A DNA stretch of 64,000 bases from CBDATA01 sp965202845. GTDB taxonomy: Bacteria; Acidobacteriota; Vicinamibacteria; Marinacidobacterales; Marinacidobacteraceae. The stretch spans positions 496,001-560,000 of the forward strand of contig OZ241856.1 of assembly GCA_965202845.1 (NCBI GenBank), written 5' to 3'. Positions 1 through 8,252 of the stretch are shown one piece after another (positions within the stretch are counted from its first letter, which is position 1; each line of letters opens with the position of its first letter). Below the pieces are notes generated by a model that saw only the letters and a program-made list of their open reading frames with translations, was not told the DNA's origin and did no database searches. The translations under genes were made by a program, and so were the position numbers.

Positions 1-659
1 GGGGCGATCCAGGCCGGCGGCATGCCCAATAGCCAGGCGGCCAGCGCCAGATGGTCGAGGACGCCGGTGGCGACCGGGCCGAGACGCGCCCAGTGTTCCG
101 GTCCGGTGGTGACCGGCGACCGCGCCGGGAGGAGCCGCCCGATCGACCGGAGCCGGCGCGCGAGCCCGGCGTCCTCCATGACCGGATCTTCAGGAAACCC
201 GCCGACCGCCTCGAAGGCGTCCCTCCGGGCGAAAATGGCCTGGTCGCCGTAGGGAAGCGTGAGCCAGCGGGCCCTGCGGTTGGAGCCGGCGGCGGCCCGC
301 CGCATCGTCGGGCTTTCCGGAAGCACCCGCAGCGGGAACCACCCTCCCACCGTTTTCGGGTCCGAGAGGATGCGCTCGATTTCGGCGCGGGCGTCGGGCG
401 GGAGGCGGCAGTCGGCGTGCAGGAAGAGCAGGACGTCTCCGGCGGCGGTTTCCGCTCCATGGCCCAGCTGGAGCGCCCGCCCGGCGGGCGCGGTGAGGAC
501 CCGGGCGCCGCGCGCCGCGGCGATCTCGCGGCTCCGGTCCCGGCTTCCGCCGTCCACGACCAGGATTTCCGCTCCGCCGGGAACCGAGTCGAGCGCGGCT
601 TCCAGGGTGGCGGCGGCTTCCAGAGTCGGGATGACGACCGAGAGGTTTCGGGAGCGCAC
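1..659 (-). CDS. TIGR04283-type family 2 glycosyltransferase (partial at window edge)
   Basis: The minus strand from a GTG at 659 reads a GT-A glycosyltransferase of the rSAM/selenodomain-associated transferase 2 type. The N-terminus RNLSVVIPTLEAAATLEAAL is followed by ILVVDGGSRD (nucleotide-sugar binding) and by FLHADCRLP, the family's metal-binding acidic region. The C-terminal part has the acceptor-side motif VMEDAGLARRL. About 219 codons are present and the reading frame runs off the left edge, probably only a few codons short of the end. Family members are thought to transfer sugars in cytoplasmic or membrane-associated pathways; the substrate is unknown. A member of the companion transferase 1 family lies in this window at 14691-15395. 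The gene is divergent from the lipoprotein gene to its right. Confidence 0.8.
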   Translation of the reverse strand, partial: MRSRNLSVVIPTLEAAATLEAALDSVPGGAEILVVDGGSRDRSREIAAARGARVLTAPAGRALQLGHGAETAAGDVLLFLHADCRLPPDARAEIERILSDPKTVGGWFPLRVLPESPTMRRAAAGSNRRARWLTLPYGDQAIFARRDAFEAVGGFPEDPVMEDAGLARRLRSIGRLLPARSPVTTGPEHWARLGPVATGVLDHLALAAWLLGMPPAWIA

Positions 660-673
660 GGATCGGGTATGAT
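646..673 (+). promoter_or_regulatory. putative promoter of the surface lipoprotein gene
   Basis: TATGAT at 668-673 is a good -10 match, with a weak -35 (TTTCGG, 646-651) 16 nt upstream. It would start a transcript near 680, giving a leader of about 33 nt that contains the ribosome-binding site at 698-704. The -10 is clear and the -35 is weak. Confidence 0.45.
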
Positions 674-697
674 TGGCTTTCCGGCCGAATCCGCCGG

Positions 698-715
698 AAA
701 GGAGACAACGAAATG
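698..715 (+). promoter_or_regulatory. strong Shine-Dalgarno followed by ATG, out of frame with the lipoprotein
   Basis: AAAGGAG at 698-704 lies 8 nt before ATG 713, the best-placed ribosome-binding site near this gene. Reading from this ATG crosses the C13 tract and then runs in the wrong frame relative to the signal peptide. Loss of one C (or gain of two) would join ATG 713 to the lipoprotein frame. This site is why the gene start is annotated as ambiguous. Confidence 0.7.
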
Positions 716-728
716 GAAACGTATTCTG

Positions 729-741
729 CCCCCCCCCCCCC
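729..741 (+). repeat. 13-C homopolymer tract, putative phase-variation tract
   Basis: Thirteen consecutive C bases followed by GAAATT, starting 16 nt after ATG 713 and ending 26 nt before GTG 768. A tract of this length is rare by chance and is prone to slipped-strand mispairing. A tract of the same length with the same 3' neighbour occurs at 34115-34127 in the adhesin gene. A homopolymer sequencing or assembly error is the main alternative for the exact length. Confidence 0.85.
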
Positions 742-767
742 GAAATTACGGGTACGGGGTGTTCGGC

Positions 768-2846
768 GTGAGCCGCCTGCTTGCGCTGGCCTGCGCCTTG
801 GCGCTCGCCGCGTGCGGCGACGAGGAGGAGACTCCTGCTCCCGCCCCGGCGCCAGCGCCGGCCCCGGCCCCGGCTCCCGAGCCGGCCCCCGAACCCGCTC
901 CCGAGCCCGAGCCGACTCCCGAACCGGAGCCGGAACCCGAACCCGAGCCGTTCACGATTTCCATGACGCCCCCGATGGCGGACATGGACACGACCTGCAT
1001 GGGCTACGCCATGTGCCCGGACGCCCTGACCGACGAAAAGAAGGCGATGGCTTCGGTGAACGGGAAGATGGTGGTGAAGAGCTCGCACGACGCGCTCCTC
1101 GTCCCGATGTGGATGGACCCGGTTCCGAACGGGGTCGGCATCACCGGCGGCATGGACAACATGCCGTTCCAGAGCGTCGACTGGCAGGCGATGCAGTCGG
1201 AGGTGGTCGGGATGGGCGTCACCTTCCGGGCGACCAGGGTGAGCGTGGGGGCCGGGCAGGAGACGGTTCCGGCGAGCGAGGTGATGCACATCACCTGCGG
1301 CCCGTTCCGGTGCTCGGAGGCGTCGATGGAGAAGCCGGCGGCGCCGGAGATCACGGTCGCCGATTCGGCGGTCTGCGCCGCCTGGGACCCGGATATGAAG
1401 CTTCAGATCGGAATGGTCGACAACGACCAAATGACCTTCGCCGACACCTCGAACCAGACCTGGAATCGACGGCACGCGTGGAGCCACAACGACGGGATTG
1501 ATCTTGGCTGGATTTCGACGTCCAGCGTGGACATGACGGTCAAGCACAAGTTCGCCGGAAAGGGCTTGAAGGACTTTGACGTCATGGGGCCGAACGCGGT
1601 CAAGGGAACGAACAAGCCGGTTCCGATGGAAATGATGAAATCCGGAGCGGTCGACAAGGCCGGGAACAACAAGTACGAACCGGGAATCGCCAACAAGGCG
1701 CCCCAAGCCGACAAGCACGGTGATAGCAGGCACCCCGGACAGGACGCGGACAAGCTGGCCGCCGTCTGCATGCAGGACAGCTACTACGGCGCGACCTCCG
1801 GAAGCGTTCACAAGCCGGATCACTGCTTCCGATTGCGAAGCGGAGCGCGATCCGGATTGGCGCCCGAAAAAGCCACGTTCGACGACGACCTGCATGCCGG
1901 CGGGGACTATCTGGACGGGTACGGCGTCGAAGTGGCGCCGGTGAACGGCAAGGTGTCCTGGGGGAAGGTGAAGTGGGAGAAGGATCCGTTCAAGGATCTG
2001 ACGTGCGAACCCAGGACCTTCATGGCCGCCGACCAGGTGGACATCTGCCAGTTGTTCGAGGAGGAAGTCGACCATGCGCTTTCCGGGGGCTGGGGTCCGG
2101 TGGAGTTGGAGGTGTTGAAAAGCAACCGGAATGACATCGACAACACGCTGCTCCTCTGGCGAGTCGCGCTGAAGACGACGCCCACGCCCCGGCGCTTCAA
2201 GCGGCTCTGGTTCGACGACAACCTGAACGGCAAGATCAGTAATGACCCCCCTTCCATCTCGAAGAGCGAAGTCTCGGGTTTCGGCGATTTCTACAAGATT
2301 CATGCCGACGCGAAAAGGCTCCAGGGAAGCAACGGTCGTTGGAGAAGCGACCTGTACCGCTTTTATCTTCCTGCGTCCGAAACCAAGACTTCCTATTGGG
2401 GCAACAAGCAGAACGAAGTCGTCTCCTTCGTCTGGAAGTCGCTGCGGGACGCGGACGGCGATCCGACGATGGGGGACTTCGGGAAAGTGGACCTCGGGGT
2501 GCTGGATAACAACGCGATCAAGGCCGACAGCAAGCCGGACGGGAAGGCGGACAATTACGCGGCTGGCGACGATGCGCAGATGTGCTCGGACGCCGACGGC
2601 AAGGGCTGCGACGCCGAGTTCGAGATGGACTACACGCTGACCTTCCAGGACGGCAACCACGGTTGCTCGGCGGAGCGCGTGCTGACCATCAGCTGCGAGT
2701 GGGACGCGGGGGGCGAGCTCAAGACGGAGAAAAACAAGGGGAATCCGACGACCGCCAACGTTGCGGCGAAGGGCGCGCTCGGCAACAAATCCAACACGCT
2801 GAAGAACGTCCACAACTTCGCCGAGTGCAAGGTGACCAGCGGGTAG
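768..2846 (+). CDS. Pro/Glu-rich surface lipoprotein, possibly phase-variable
   Basis: From GTG 768 the product is 692 aa. It has a lipoprotein signal peptide (SRLLALACALALAAC, lipobox LAAC), then a Pro-Ala and Pro-Glu stalk of about 45 residues likely to cross the cell wall or project from the membrane, then about 600 residues of unrecognised domain with scattered Cys and many Asp and Lys. No family is recognised. The strong ribosome-binding site and promoter belong to ATG 713, which is one base out of frame because of the C13 tract. With 12 or 15 C the protein would start at 713 with an 18-residue N-terminal extension. GTG 768 has only a weak ribosome-binding site (GGGG 12 nt away). The gene ends 54 nt before the nuo promoter and appears monocistronic. 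Confidence 0.75.
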   Translation: MSRLLALACALALAACGDEEETPAPAPAPAPAPAPAPEPAPEPAPEPEPTPEPEPEPEPEPFTISMTPPMADMDTTCMGYAMCPDALTDEKKAMASVNGKMVVKSSHDALLVPMWMDPVPNGVGITGGMDNMPFQSVDWQAMQSEVVGMGVTFRATRVSVGAGQETVPASEVMHITCGPFRCSEASMEKPAAPEITVADSAVCAAWDPDMKLQIGMVDNDQMTFADTSNQTWNRRHAWSHNDGIDLGWISTSSVDMTVKHKFAGKGLKDFDVMGPNAVKGTNKPVPMEMMKSGAVDKAGNNKYEPGIANKAPQADKHGDSRHPGQDADKLAAVCMQDSYYGATSGSVHKPDHCFRLRSGARSGLAPEKATFDDDLHAGGDYLDGYGVEVAPVNGKVSWGKVKWEKDPFKDLTCEPRTFMAADQVDICQLFEEEVDHALSGGWGPVELEVLKSNRNDIDNTLLLWRVALKTTPTPRRFKRLWFDDNLNGKISNDPPSISKSEVSGFGDFYKIHADAKRLQGSNGRWRSDLYRFYLPASETKTSYWGNKQNEVVSFVWKSLRDADGDPTMGDFGKVDLGVLDNNAIKADSKPDGKADNYAAGDDAQMCSDADGKGCDAEFEMDYTLTFQDGNHGCSAERVLTISCEWDAGGELKTEKNKGNPTTANVAAKGALGNKSNTLKNVHNFAECKVTSG

Positions 2847-2900
2847 CCGCATCGAACCGGGCGGGGGGCGCCGGGCGACGCCCCCCCGGCCCCGCGGGTC

Positions 2901-2929
2901 TTTACCTGACGCCCCGAAGGGGATAGAAT
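2901..2929 (+). promoter_or_regulatory. promoter of the nuo operon
   Basis: TTTACC (2901-2906), a 17-nt spacer and TAGAAT (2924-2929) form a near-consensus sigma-70-type promoter about 50 nt before nuoA. A small CCCC-GAA-GGGG hairpin lies inside the spacer (2912-2922) and may be incidental. Confidence 0.6.
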
Positions 2930-2979
2930 CCGGGGCGCGCGGCGGGAGCCCCCACGCCCCCGCCGCGTTTTCCCCACCC

Positions 2980-3423
2980 ATGGACGCCTACCTCGGACCG
3001 CTCGTCGCCGTCGTCGCCGGAGTTCTCTTCGTCGGCGTCACGCTCCTCGTGTCCTCGCTGGTGCGCCCCTCGAAGCCGCTGGAGAGCAAGTCCCGGCCCT
3101 ACGAATGCGGCGAAAATCCGGTCGGAACGCCGTGGGGCGTCCAGTTCAATATCCGGTTCTACGTGTTCGCGTTGGTGTTCCTGATTTTCGACGTGGAGGC
3201 GGTTCTCCTGATTCCGTGGGCGCTCGCCTACGCGGACGCCGGGGTCGGGGCGTTCCTCGCCGGCCTCATCTTCATCGCGATGCTCGTGCTGGGGCTCGCC
3301 GACGTCTGGGTCAAGGGCGACCTGGAGTGGGTCCGGGAGGAGGATCGGCGGGCGCTCAAGGAGCGGCGGCCGCCGGTGGCGAAACCCGCCGCTCCCGCCG
3401 CCCCCGAACGGATCGCCGCCTGA
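2980..3423 (+). CDS. nuoA: NADH-quinone oxidoreductase subunit A
   Basis: 147 aa, a membrane-arm subunit of respiratory complex I. Three transmembrane helices are visible (about residues 7-28, 60-82 and 90-110). The conserved motifs PYECGENPVGTPWG and FNIRFYVFALVFLIFDVEAV identify NuoA and form part of the loop near the quinone site. The C-terminal 30 residues are Pro/Ala-rich and longer than usual. It is the first gene of the nuo operon; nuoB follows after 40 nt. ATG 2980 is the first in-frame start after the promoter. Confidence 0.95.
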   Translation: MDAYLGPLVAVVAGVLFVGVTLLVSSLVRPSKPLESKSRPYECGENPVGTPWGVQFNIRFYVFALVFLIFDVEAVLLIPWALAYADAGVGAFLAGLIFIAMLVLGLADVWVKGDLEWVREEDRRALKERRPPVAKPAAPAAPERIAA

Positions 3424-3463
3424 TGGCGCCCGTCGCCAGGGGTCTTTCCGGATAGGGCGGCCC

Positions 3464-4000
3464 ATGGACCTCATCAACCTTCTCGGCAAGAACCAGGTCG
3501 CCCTCACCACGGTGGGCAGCATCGTGAACTGGGCGCGACTCTCGGCGCTGTGGCCGATGACCTTCGGGCTCGCCTGCTGCGCCATCGAGATGATGGCCAC
3601 CGGCGCCAGCCGCTTCGACTGGGATCGCCTGGGGCTGATCCCCCGGGCCACCCCGCGCCAGTCGGACGTGATGATCGTGGCGGGGACGGTGACCCACAAG
3701 ATGGCGATCCGGATCAAGCGGCTCTACGACCAGATGCCGGAGCCCAAGTACGTGATCTCGATGGGAAGCTGCGCCAACAACGGCGGCCCGTACTGGCAGC
3801 ACGGCTACCACGTGGTCAAGGGCGTGGATCAGATCATCCCGGTGGACATCTACGTCCCCGGCTGCCCGCCCCGCCCGGAGGCGCTGCTCTACGGAATCAT
3901 GGCCCTCCAGGACATCATCCGGGATCGCTCCCTGCTGGACGACCCCCGGGAGGGGCGGATGGCGCCGCCGGCCCGGCAGCGGGAGGAGACGACGGCGTGA
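3464..4000 (+). CDS. nuoB: NADH-quinone oxidoreductase subunit B
   Basis: 178 aa. NuoB carries iron-sulfur cluster N2, the last electron carrier before quinone. The four ligands are visible in GLACCAIEM (tandem Cys), GSCANNGGPY and VPGCPPRPEAL. Length and order are typical. A short charged tail (about 20 residues) follows the conserved core. Its stop overlaps the start of nuoC (GTGA), indicating translational coupling. Confidence 0.97.
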   Translation: MDLINLLGKNQVALTTVGSIVNWARLSALWPMTFGLACCAIEMMATGASRFDWDRLGLIPRATPRQSDVMIVAGTVTHKMAIRIKRLYDQMPEPKYVISMGSCANNGGPYWQHGYHVVKGVDQIIPVDIYVPGCPPRPEALLYGIMALQDIIRDRSLLDDPREGRMAPPARQREETTA

Positions 4001-4548
4001 CCAGCGCGGAGATCCTCGCCCGGATCGGCGCCCATCTCGGCTTGGCGGACGGGGACATGGACGCCGACGCCGAAGCGAAGGATCCTTGGGTTCGCATCCA
4101 GCCAGACCAGCTGGAGCCGACGGCGCGCTTCCTGAAGGCGGACCCGGAGCTTGACTTCGACACCCTGCACTGCATTTCGGGGGTGGACTACGACGGGGAC
4201 GATCCGCCGGCCATCGAGGTCGTCTACCACCTGTTCTCGCTGACCCGAAAGCACTGGATCGTGCTCAAGACGCGGGTTCCCCGGGAGGGCGGGCAGCTCC
4301 CGACCCTCGAAAACGTCTGGAAGGCCGCAAACTGGCACGAGCGGGAGACCTACGACCTCTTCGGGGTGCGCTTCGCCGGCCACAGCGACCACCGGCGCAT
4401 CCTCCTGCCGAGCGACTGGCCGGGGCATCCGCTGCTGCGGGACTGGGAGTGGCCGGAGACCTGGCACAAGATCCCGGTGAAGCCGGGCCGGCAGATGACC
4501 GACCGCGCGGAAGGCGGGGACATGACCGGGGTGGGCCCTTTCGACTGA
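3997..4548 (+). CDS. nuoC: NADH-quinone oxidoreductase subunit C
   Basis: 183 aa from GTG 3997, overlapping nuoB by 4 nt. The family signature is complete: WHERETYDLFGVRFAGHSD then RRILLPSDWPGHPLLRDW. NuoC lies in the peripheral arm beside NuoD and supports the quinone-site module. Here nuoC and nuoD are separate genes, unlike the fused nuoCD of enterobacteria. The first 40 residues are acidic and variable. Confidence 0.95.
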   Translation: MTSAEILARIGAHLGLADGDMDADAEAKDPWVRIQPDQLEPTARFLKADPELDFDTLHCISGVDYDGDDPPAIEVVYHLFSLTRKHWIVLKTRVPREGGQLPTLENVWKAANWHERETYDLFGVRFAGHSDHRRILLPSDWPGHPLLRDWEWPETWHKIPVKPGRQMTDRAEGGDMTGVGPFD

Positions 4549-4549
4549 C

Positions 4550-5770
4550 ATGAACGGAACGCCGACCGCCCGCGGCTTCGACGGCGCGCCGCTCGTCACC
4601 CTCCACGACGAGGACCTTCCGCCCGACGATTCCTACGCCTTCTCCCCCGAGGAGCTGGAAGAGGACGAGATGATCCTCAACATGGGGCCGCAGCATCCCT
4701 CGACCCACGGGGTGCTCCGGGTGGAGCTCAAGACCGACGGGGAGATCGTCAAGGACGCCCGCCCCCACATCGGCTATCTCCACCGCAATTTCGAGAAGCA
4801 CGCCGAGAACATTGACTACCAGGGGGTGATCCCCTTCACCGACCGCATGGACTACGTGGGTTCGATGGCGAACAGCCTCACCTACGCCATGACGGTGGAG
4901 AAGCTCCTCGGAATCGAGGTTTCGGAGCGGGTGGCCTGCATCCGCGTCCTCACCGCCGAGCTCCAGCGGATCGCGAGCCACCTGCTGGCGATGGGCACCT
5001 ACGGGATGGACATCGGGGCGTTCACCCCGTTCCTGCTGGCGTTCCAGCAGCGCGAGCGCGTTCTCGATCTCTTCGAGTGGCTGTGCGGCGCGCGCCTCCT
5101 GTACAACTTCAACTGGGTCGGCGGGGTCTCGCACGACCTTCCCGAAGGGTGGACCGCGAAGGCCGGCCAGTTCCTCGACGAGTTCGTCCCGATTCTGGAC
5201 GAGATCGACCGGCTGCTCACCGGAAACAAGATCTTCGTGCGGCGGACGGCCGACGTCGGCGTCATCACCCCGGAGATGGCCAGGGACTACGCGCTGTCGG
5301 GGCCGAACCTCCGCGGCTCGGGGATTTCCTGGGATCTGCGGCGGGACGACCCCTACCTGGGGTACGAGGGCTACGACTTCGACGTGGTGGTGGCGAAGGG
5401 CGAGCACGGCCCGATCGGCTCCTGCTGGGACCGCTACTGGGTGCGGGTCCGCGAGATGTACGAGAGCGTGAAGATCGCGCGCCAAGCGCTCGAGAAGCTG
5501 CCCGCCGAAGGCGACGTCCACGCCGCGGTGCCGCGGACCATCCGTCCCCCCGCCGGCGAGGCGTACCTCCGCACCGAGGCGCCGCGCGGCGAGCTCGCCT
5601 TCTACGTCATCGCCGACCACAAGAAGCCGATCCCGTACCGGGTCAAGGGGCGCTCCCCCTGCTTCGTGGCGATGGGGCTCTTCCACGAGATCACCCGCGG
5701 CGAGATGATCGCGGACATCATCGCGGTCATCGGGAGCCTGGACATCGTGCTCGGGGAGATCGACCGGTGA
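4550..5770 (+). CDS. nuoD: NADH-quinone oxidoreductase subunit D
   Basis: 406 aa, the 49-kDa-type subunit that forms the quinone-binding cavity with NuoB. It shows NMGPQHPSTHGVLRVEL near residue 45, IGYLHRNFEKHAE, FTDRMDYV, and the C-terminal MADIIAVIGSLDIVLGEIDR-like end (here IADIIAVIGSLDIVLGEIDR). A 40-residue acidic N-terminal extension precedes the core. It starts 1 nt after the nuoC stop and its stop overlaps the GTG of nuoH. Confidence 0.97.
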   Translation: MNGTPTARGFDGAPLVTLHDEDLPPDDSYAFSPEELEEDEMILNMGPQHPSTHGVLRVELKTDGEIVKDARPHIGYLHRNFEKHAENIDYQGVIPFTDRMDYVGSMANSLTYAMTVEKLLGIEVSERVACIRVLTAELQRIASHLLAMGTYGMDIGAFTPFLLAFQQRERVLDLFEWLCGARLLYNFNWVGGVSHDLPEGWTAKAGQFLDEFVPILDEIDRLLTGNKIFVRRTADVGVITPEMARDYALSGPNLRGSGISWDLRRDDPYLGYEGYDFDVVVAKGEHGPIGSCWDRYWVRVREMYESVKIARQALEKLPAEGDVHAAVPRTIRPPAGEAYLRTEAPRGELAFYVIADHKKPIPYRVKGRSPCFVAMGLFHEITRGEMIADIIAVIGSLDIVLGEIDR

Positions 5771-6921
5771 TCACCCGGTTCCGACAGATCGAGATGCGGC
5801 TCATGGGGCCGCTGACCGCGATCCCGATCCTGCTGGCCCTCCTGGCGCTCGCGACCATCGCGGCGCTCCCGATGCTGGCGCCGGCGATCTCCGAGCTGGT
5901 CGCCGACTTCGTGCCGGCCGGACTCCAGAGCTTCACCATCGCGCTGCTCGGGGTGACCGGGATCATCGCAGTCGTCGCCCTGAACCCGATCTACTCGATC
6001 TGGCTGGAGCGGAAGGTGGCGGCCCATATCCAGGACCGGCTGGGGCCGATGCGGGTCGGCTGGCACGGTCTGCTCCAGAGCTTCGCCGACGGGGTGAAGC
6101 TGCTCTTCAAGGAGGACATCGTCCCCCGGGATGCGGACGCGACGCTCTTCCGGGCGGCGCCGATGGTGGCGGTGGCGAGCGCCTTCGCGGCGTTCGTGGT
6201 CATTCCCTGGGGCGTTTCGCATGACGGGGCGATCCTCGCGGTCTCCAACCTGAACATCGGGGTCCTGTACTTCATCGCCATCACCTCGCTGGGCGCCCTT
6301 TCGGTGCTGATGGCGGGCTGGGGTTCGAACAACAAGTACGCCCTCTACGGGGGCATGCGCGCCGCCGCCCAGATGGTGAGCTACGAGATTCCGACCGCCA
6401 TCCTGGTGCTGGTCGCGGTCGCCCAGGTCGGCAGCCTGAGCCTGCCGGACTTCGTGGCCTACCAGTCGGACGGGTTCCTGGGAGTCGGAAACTGGCTGAT
6501 TTTCCAGCTCTTCCCGCTGAACCTGATCGCCTTCGTGCTGTTCTTCATCTGCGGGCTGGCGGAGACCAACCGCACGCCGTTCGACATCCCGGAAGCGGAG
6601 TCCGAGCTGGTGGCCGGGTTCCACACCGAGTACACCGGGATGCGGTTCGCGTTCTTCTTCCTCGCCGAGTACGGCAACATGCTGCTGGTCTCGATGCTGG
6701 CCGCGCTTTTGTTCCTGGGCGGCTGGGTGGGGCCGTTCGGCGCGAATCCCCTCCTGTTCTTCCTCAAGGCGTTCGGGCTGGTCGTGGTCCAGATGTGGCT
6801 CCGCTGGACCCTCCCCCGGCTGCGGGTGGACCAGCTGATGGGCGTGTGCTGGAAGTACATGATCCCCATTTCCCTCTTCCTCCTGATCGCGGTTTCGCTG
6901 ATCAGGACGCTTTCCCCCTGA
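5767..6921 (+). CDS. nuoH: NADH-quinone oxidoreductase subunit H
   Basis: 384 aa from GTG 5767 (GTGA overlap with nuoD). This multi-spanning membrane subunit connects the peripheral and membrane arms and lines the quinone channel. Diagnostic motifs are ERKVAAHIQDRLGPMRVGW, QSFADGVKLLFKED and ETNRTPFDIPEAESELVAGF. The N-terminus has one extra hydrophobic segment before the usual start of homology. Length is slightly above the common 330-350 aa. Confidence 0.96.
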   Translation: MITRFRQIEMRLMGPLTAIPILLALLALATIAALPMLAPAISELVADFVPAGLQSFTIALLGVTGIIAVVALNPIYSIWLERKVAAHIQDRLGPMRVGWHGLLQSFADGVKLLFKEDIVPRDADATLFRAAPMVAVASAFAAFVVIPWGVSHDGAILAVSNLNIGVLYFIAITSLGALSVLMAGWGSNNKYALYGGMRAAAQMVSYEIPTAILVLVAVAQVGSLSLPDFVAYQSDGFLGVGNWLIFQLFPLNLIAFVLFFICGLAETNRTPFDIPEAESELVAGFHTEYTGMRFAFFFLAEYGNMLLVSMLAALLFLGGWVGPFGANPLLFFLKAFGLVVVQMWLRWTLPRLRVDQLMGVCWKYMIPISLFLLIAVSLIRTLSP

Positions 6922-6937
6922 GCGGAGGTCGACTCCG

Positions 6938-7444
6938 GTGCAGCGCTATTTCCGCGACATCTGGGAAACGGTCAGCACGGTCCTCATCGGCATGGGCGTG
7001 ACCGCCCGCCATGCGTTCACCCGGTCGGTGACCCAGCAGTACACCGCCGACGAGCGCCCCGAAGAGCGCTGGCGCACCCCGATGGACCTGCCGAAGCAGG
7101 ATCTCATGGACCGGTCGCGGATGCGGCTGCATGTGAAGATCGAGGACTGCATCGGCTGCAAGCAGTGCGAGCGCGCCTGCCCGGTGGACTGCATCCACAT
7201 CGAGAACGAAAAGCGCGAGCGCGCCGCACCGCCGATCTTCGCGGCCGACGGGATGGCCATCAAGCAGACGGTGGTGCAGTTCGACATCGACATGTCGCTT
7301 TGCTGCTACTGCCAGCTCTGCGTCTTCCCGTGCCCGACCGAATGCATCGTGATGACGCCCCAGTACGAGTTCGGGGGGCAGACCAAGGGGGATCTGCTGT
7401 ACCGGTTCGCCAAGGAGCCGCGCGCCGCCTCCCGGGACCAGTGA
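6938..7444 (+). CDS. nuoI: NADH-quinone oxidoreductase subunit I
   Basis: 168 aa from GTG 6938. NuoI is a two-cluster ferredoxin-like subunit carrying N6a and N6b. Both 4Fe-4S motifs are intact: CIGCKQCERACPVDCI and CCYCQLCVFPCPTECI. It passes electrons to NuoB. Because nuoE, nuoF and nuoG are missing from this operon, NuoI is the likely electron entry side, possibly receiving electrons from ferredoxin. It ends in TGATG overlapping nuoJ. Confidence 0.96.
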   Translation: MQRYFRDIWETVSTVLIGMGVTARHAFTRSVTQQYTADERPEERWRTPMDLPKQDLMDRSRMRLHVKIEDCIGCKQCERACPVDCIHIENEKRERAAPPIFAADGMAIKQTVVQFDIDMSLCCYCQLCVFPCPTECIVMTPQYEFGGQTKGDLLYRFAKEPRAASRDQ

Positions 7445-7941
7445 TGGAGCAAGCGATCTTCTACGGAACCGCCCTGCTGGTTCTGGGCGCGTCCTTGCTG
7501 GTGGTGCTGGGGAGCAACCTGGTGCACTCCGCCTTCGCGCTGGTGGGCGCGCTCTGCGGCGTGGCCGTGTTCTATGTGTACCTGGGCGCCGATTTCCTCG
7601 CCGGCGCGCAGATCCTCGTCTACGTGGGCGGCATCCTGACCCTGCTGCTGTTCGGGGTCATGCTCACCAACCGGATTTACGACATGAACATCCGGACCGG
7701 GGCGGTCCAGGTGGTTCCGGGCGCCCTCACCGCCGGGCTGGTCTTCGCCCTGCTGGTGGGCATCATCCGGTCGGTGGACTGGAACGCCCTGGACGTAGGC
7801 GAGCGGGGACCGACCAGCGAAGGCATCGGACGCCTGCTGGTGGGCGACTACCTGCTTCCCTTCGAGGTCGCCTCGGTGTTGTTGCTGGTGGCGCTCATGG
7901 GCGCGGCGATGCTGGTGCGGCGGCGGAGGCGCTCCGGCTGA
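7444..7941 (+). CDS. nuoJ: NADH-quinone oxidoreductase subunit J
   Basis: 165 aa with five hydrophobic segments. The family motif is seen in FYVYLGADFLAGAQILVYVG followed by ILTLLLFGVMLTN. NuoJ is a membrane-arm subunit with a pi-bulge helix important for coupling. Starts and stops overlap its neighbours by one base on both sides (TGATG), which indicates tight translational coupling. Confidence 0.95.
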   Translation: MEQAIFYGTALLVLGASLLVVLGSNLVHSAFALVGALCGVAVFYVYLGADFLAGAQILVYVGGILTLLLFGVMLTNRIYDMNIRTGAVQVVPGALTAGLVFALLVGIIRSVDWNALDVGERGPTSEGIGRLLVGDYLLPFEVASVLLLVALMGAAMLVRRRRRSG

Positions 7942-8246
7942 TGATTCCGCTCGAGCACTACCTGTACATCTCGGCCGCCCTGTTCGCGATCGGGGTCTTC
8001 GGGATCCTGACCCGGCGGAACGCGGTGAACGTCCTGATGTCCATCGAGCTGATCTTCAACGCGGCGAACCTCAACCTGGTCGCGTTCTCCCGGTACGTCG
8101 AGGGAGCGCTCGGCGGTCAGGTTTTCGCGCTTTTGGTCATCGTCATCGCGGCGTGCGAGGCGGCGGTCGCGCTCGCGATCGTGATGTCCCTCTACCGGGT
8201 CCGGAAGAACGTGAACCTGGACGAAGCCGCGGAGCTCAGGGGGTAG
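7941..8246 (+). CDS. nuoK: NADH-quinone oxidoreductase subunit K
   Basis: 101 aa, three transmembrane helices. Conserved glutamates of the proton channel appear in MSIELIFNAANLNLVAF and in AACEAAVALAIVMSLYR. The length is typical. The stop is followed after 6 nt by nuoN; in most bacteria nuoL and nuoM would lie between. Confidence 0.95.
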   Translation: MIPLEHYLYISAALFAIGVFGILTRRNAVNVLMSIELIFNAANLNLVAFSRYVEGALGGQVFALLVIVIAACEAAVALAIVMSLYRVRKNVNLDEAAELRG

Positions 8247-8252
8247 GCGCCG

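Noticed and set aside
190..708. 172-codon minus-strand frame at the left edge
   Set aside because: Arg/Pro-rich shadow; the neighbouring frame on the same strand gives a recognisable glycosyltransferase.
713..1501. 262-codon frame starting at the well-placed ATG 713
   Set aside because: After the C13 tract it becomes Arg/Gly-rich out-of-frame sequence. It is treated as the OFF frame of the lipoprotein, not as a separate protein.
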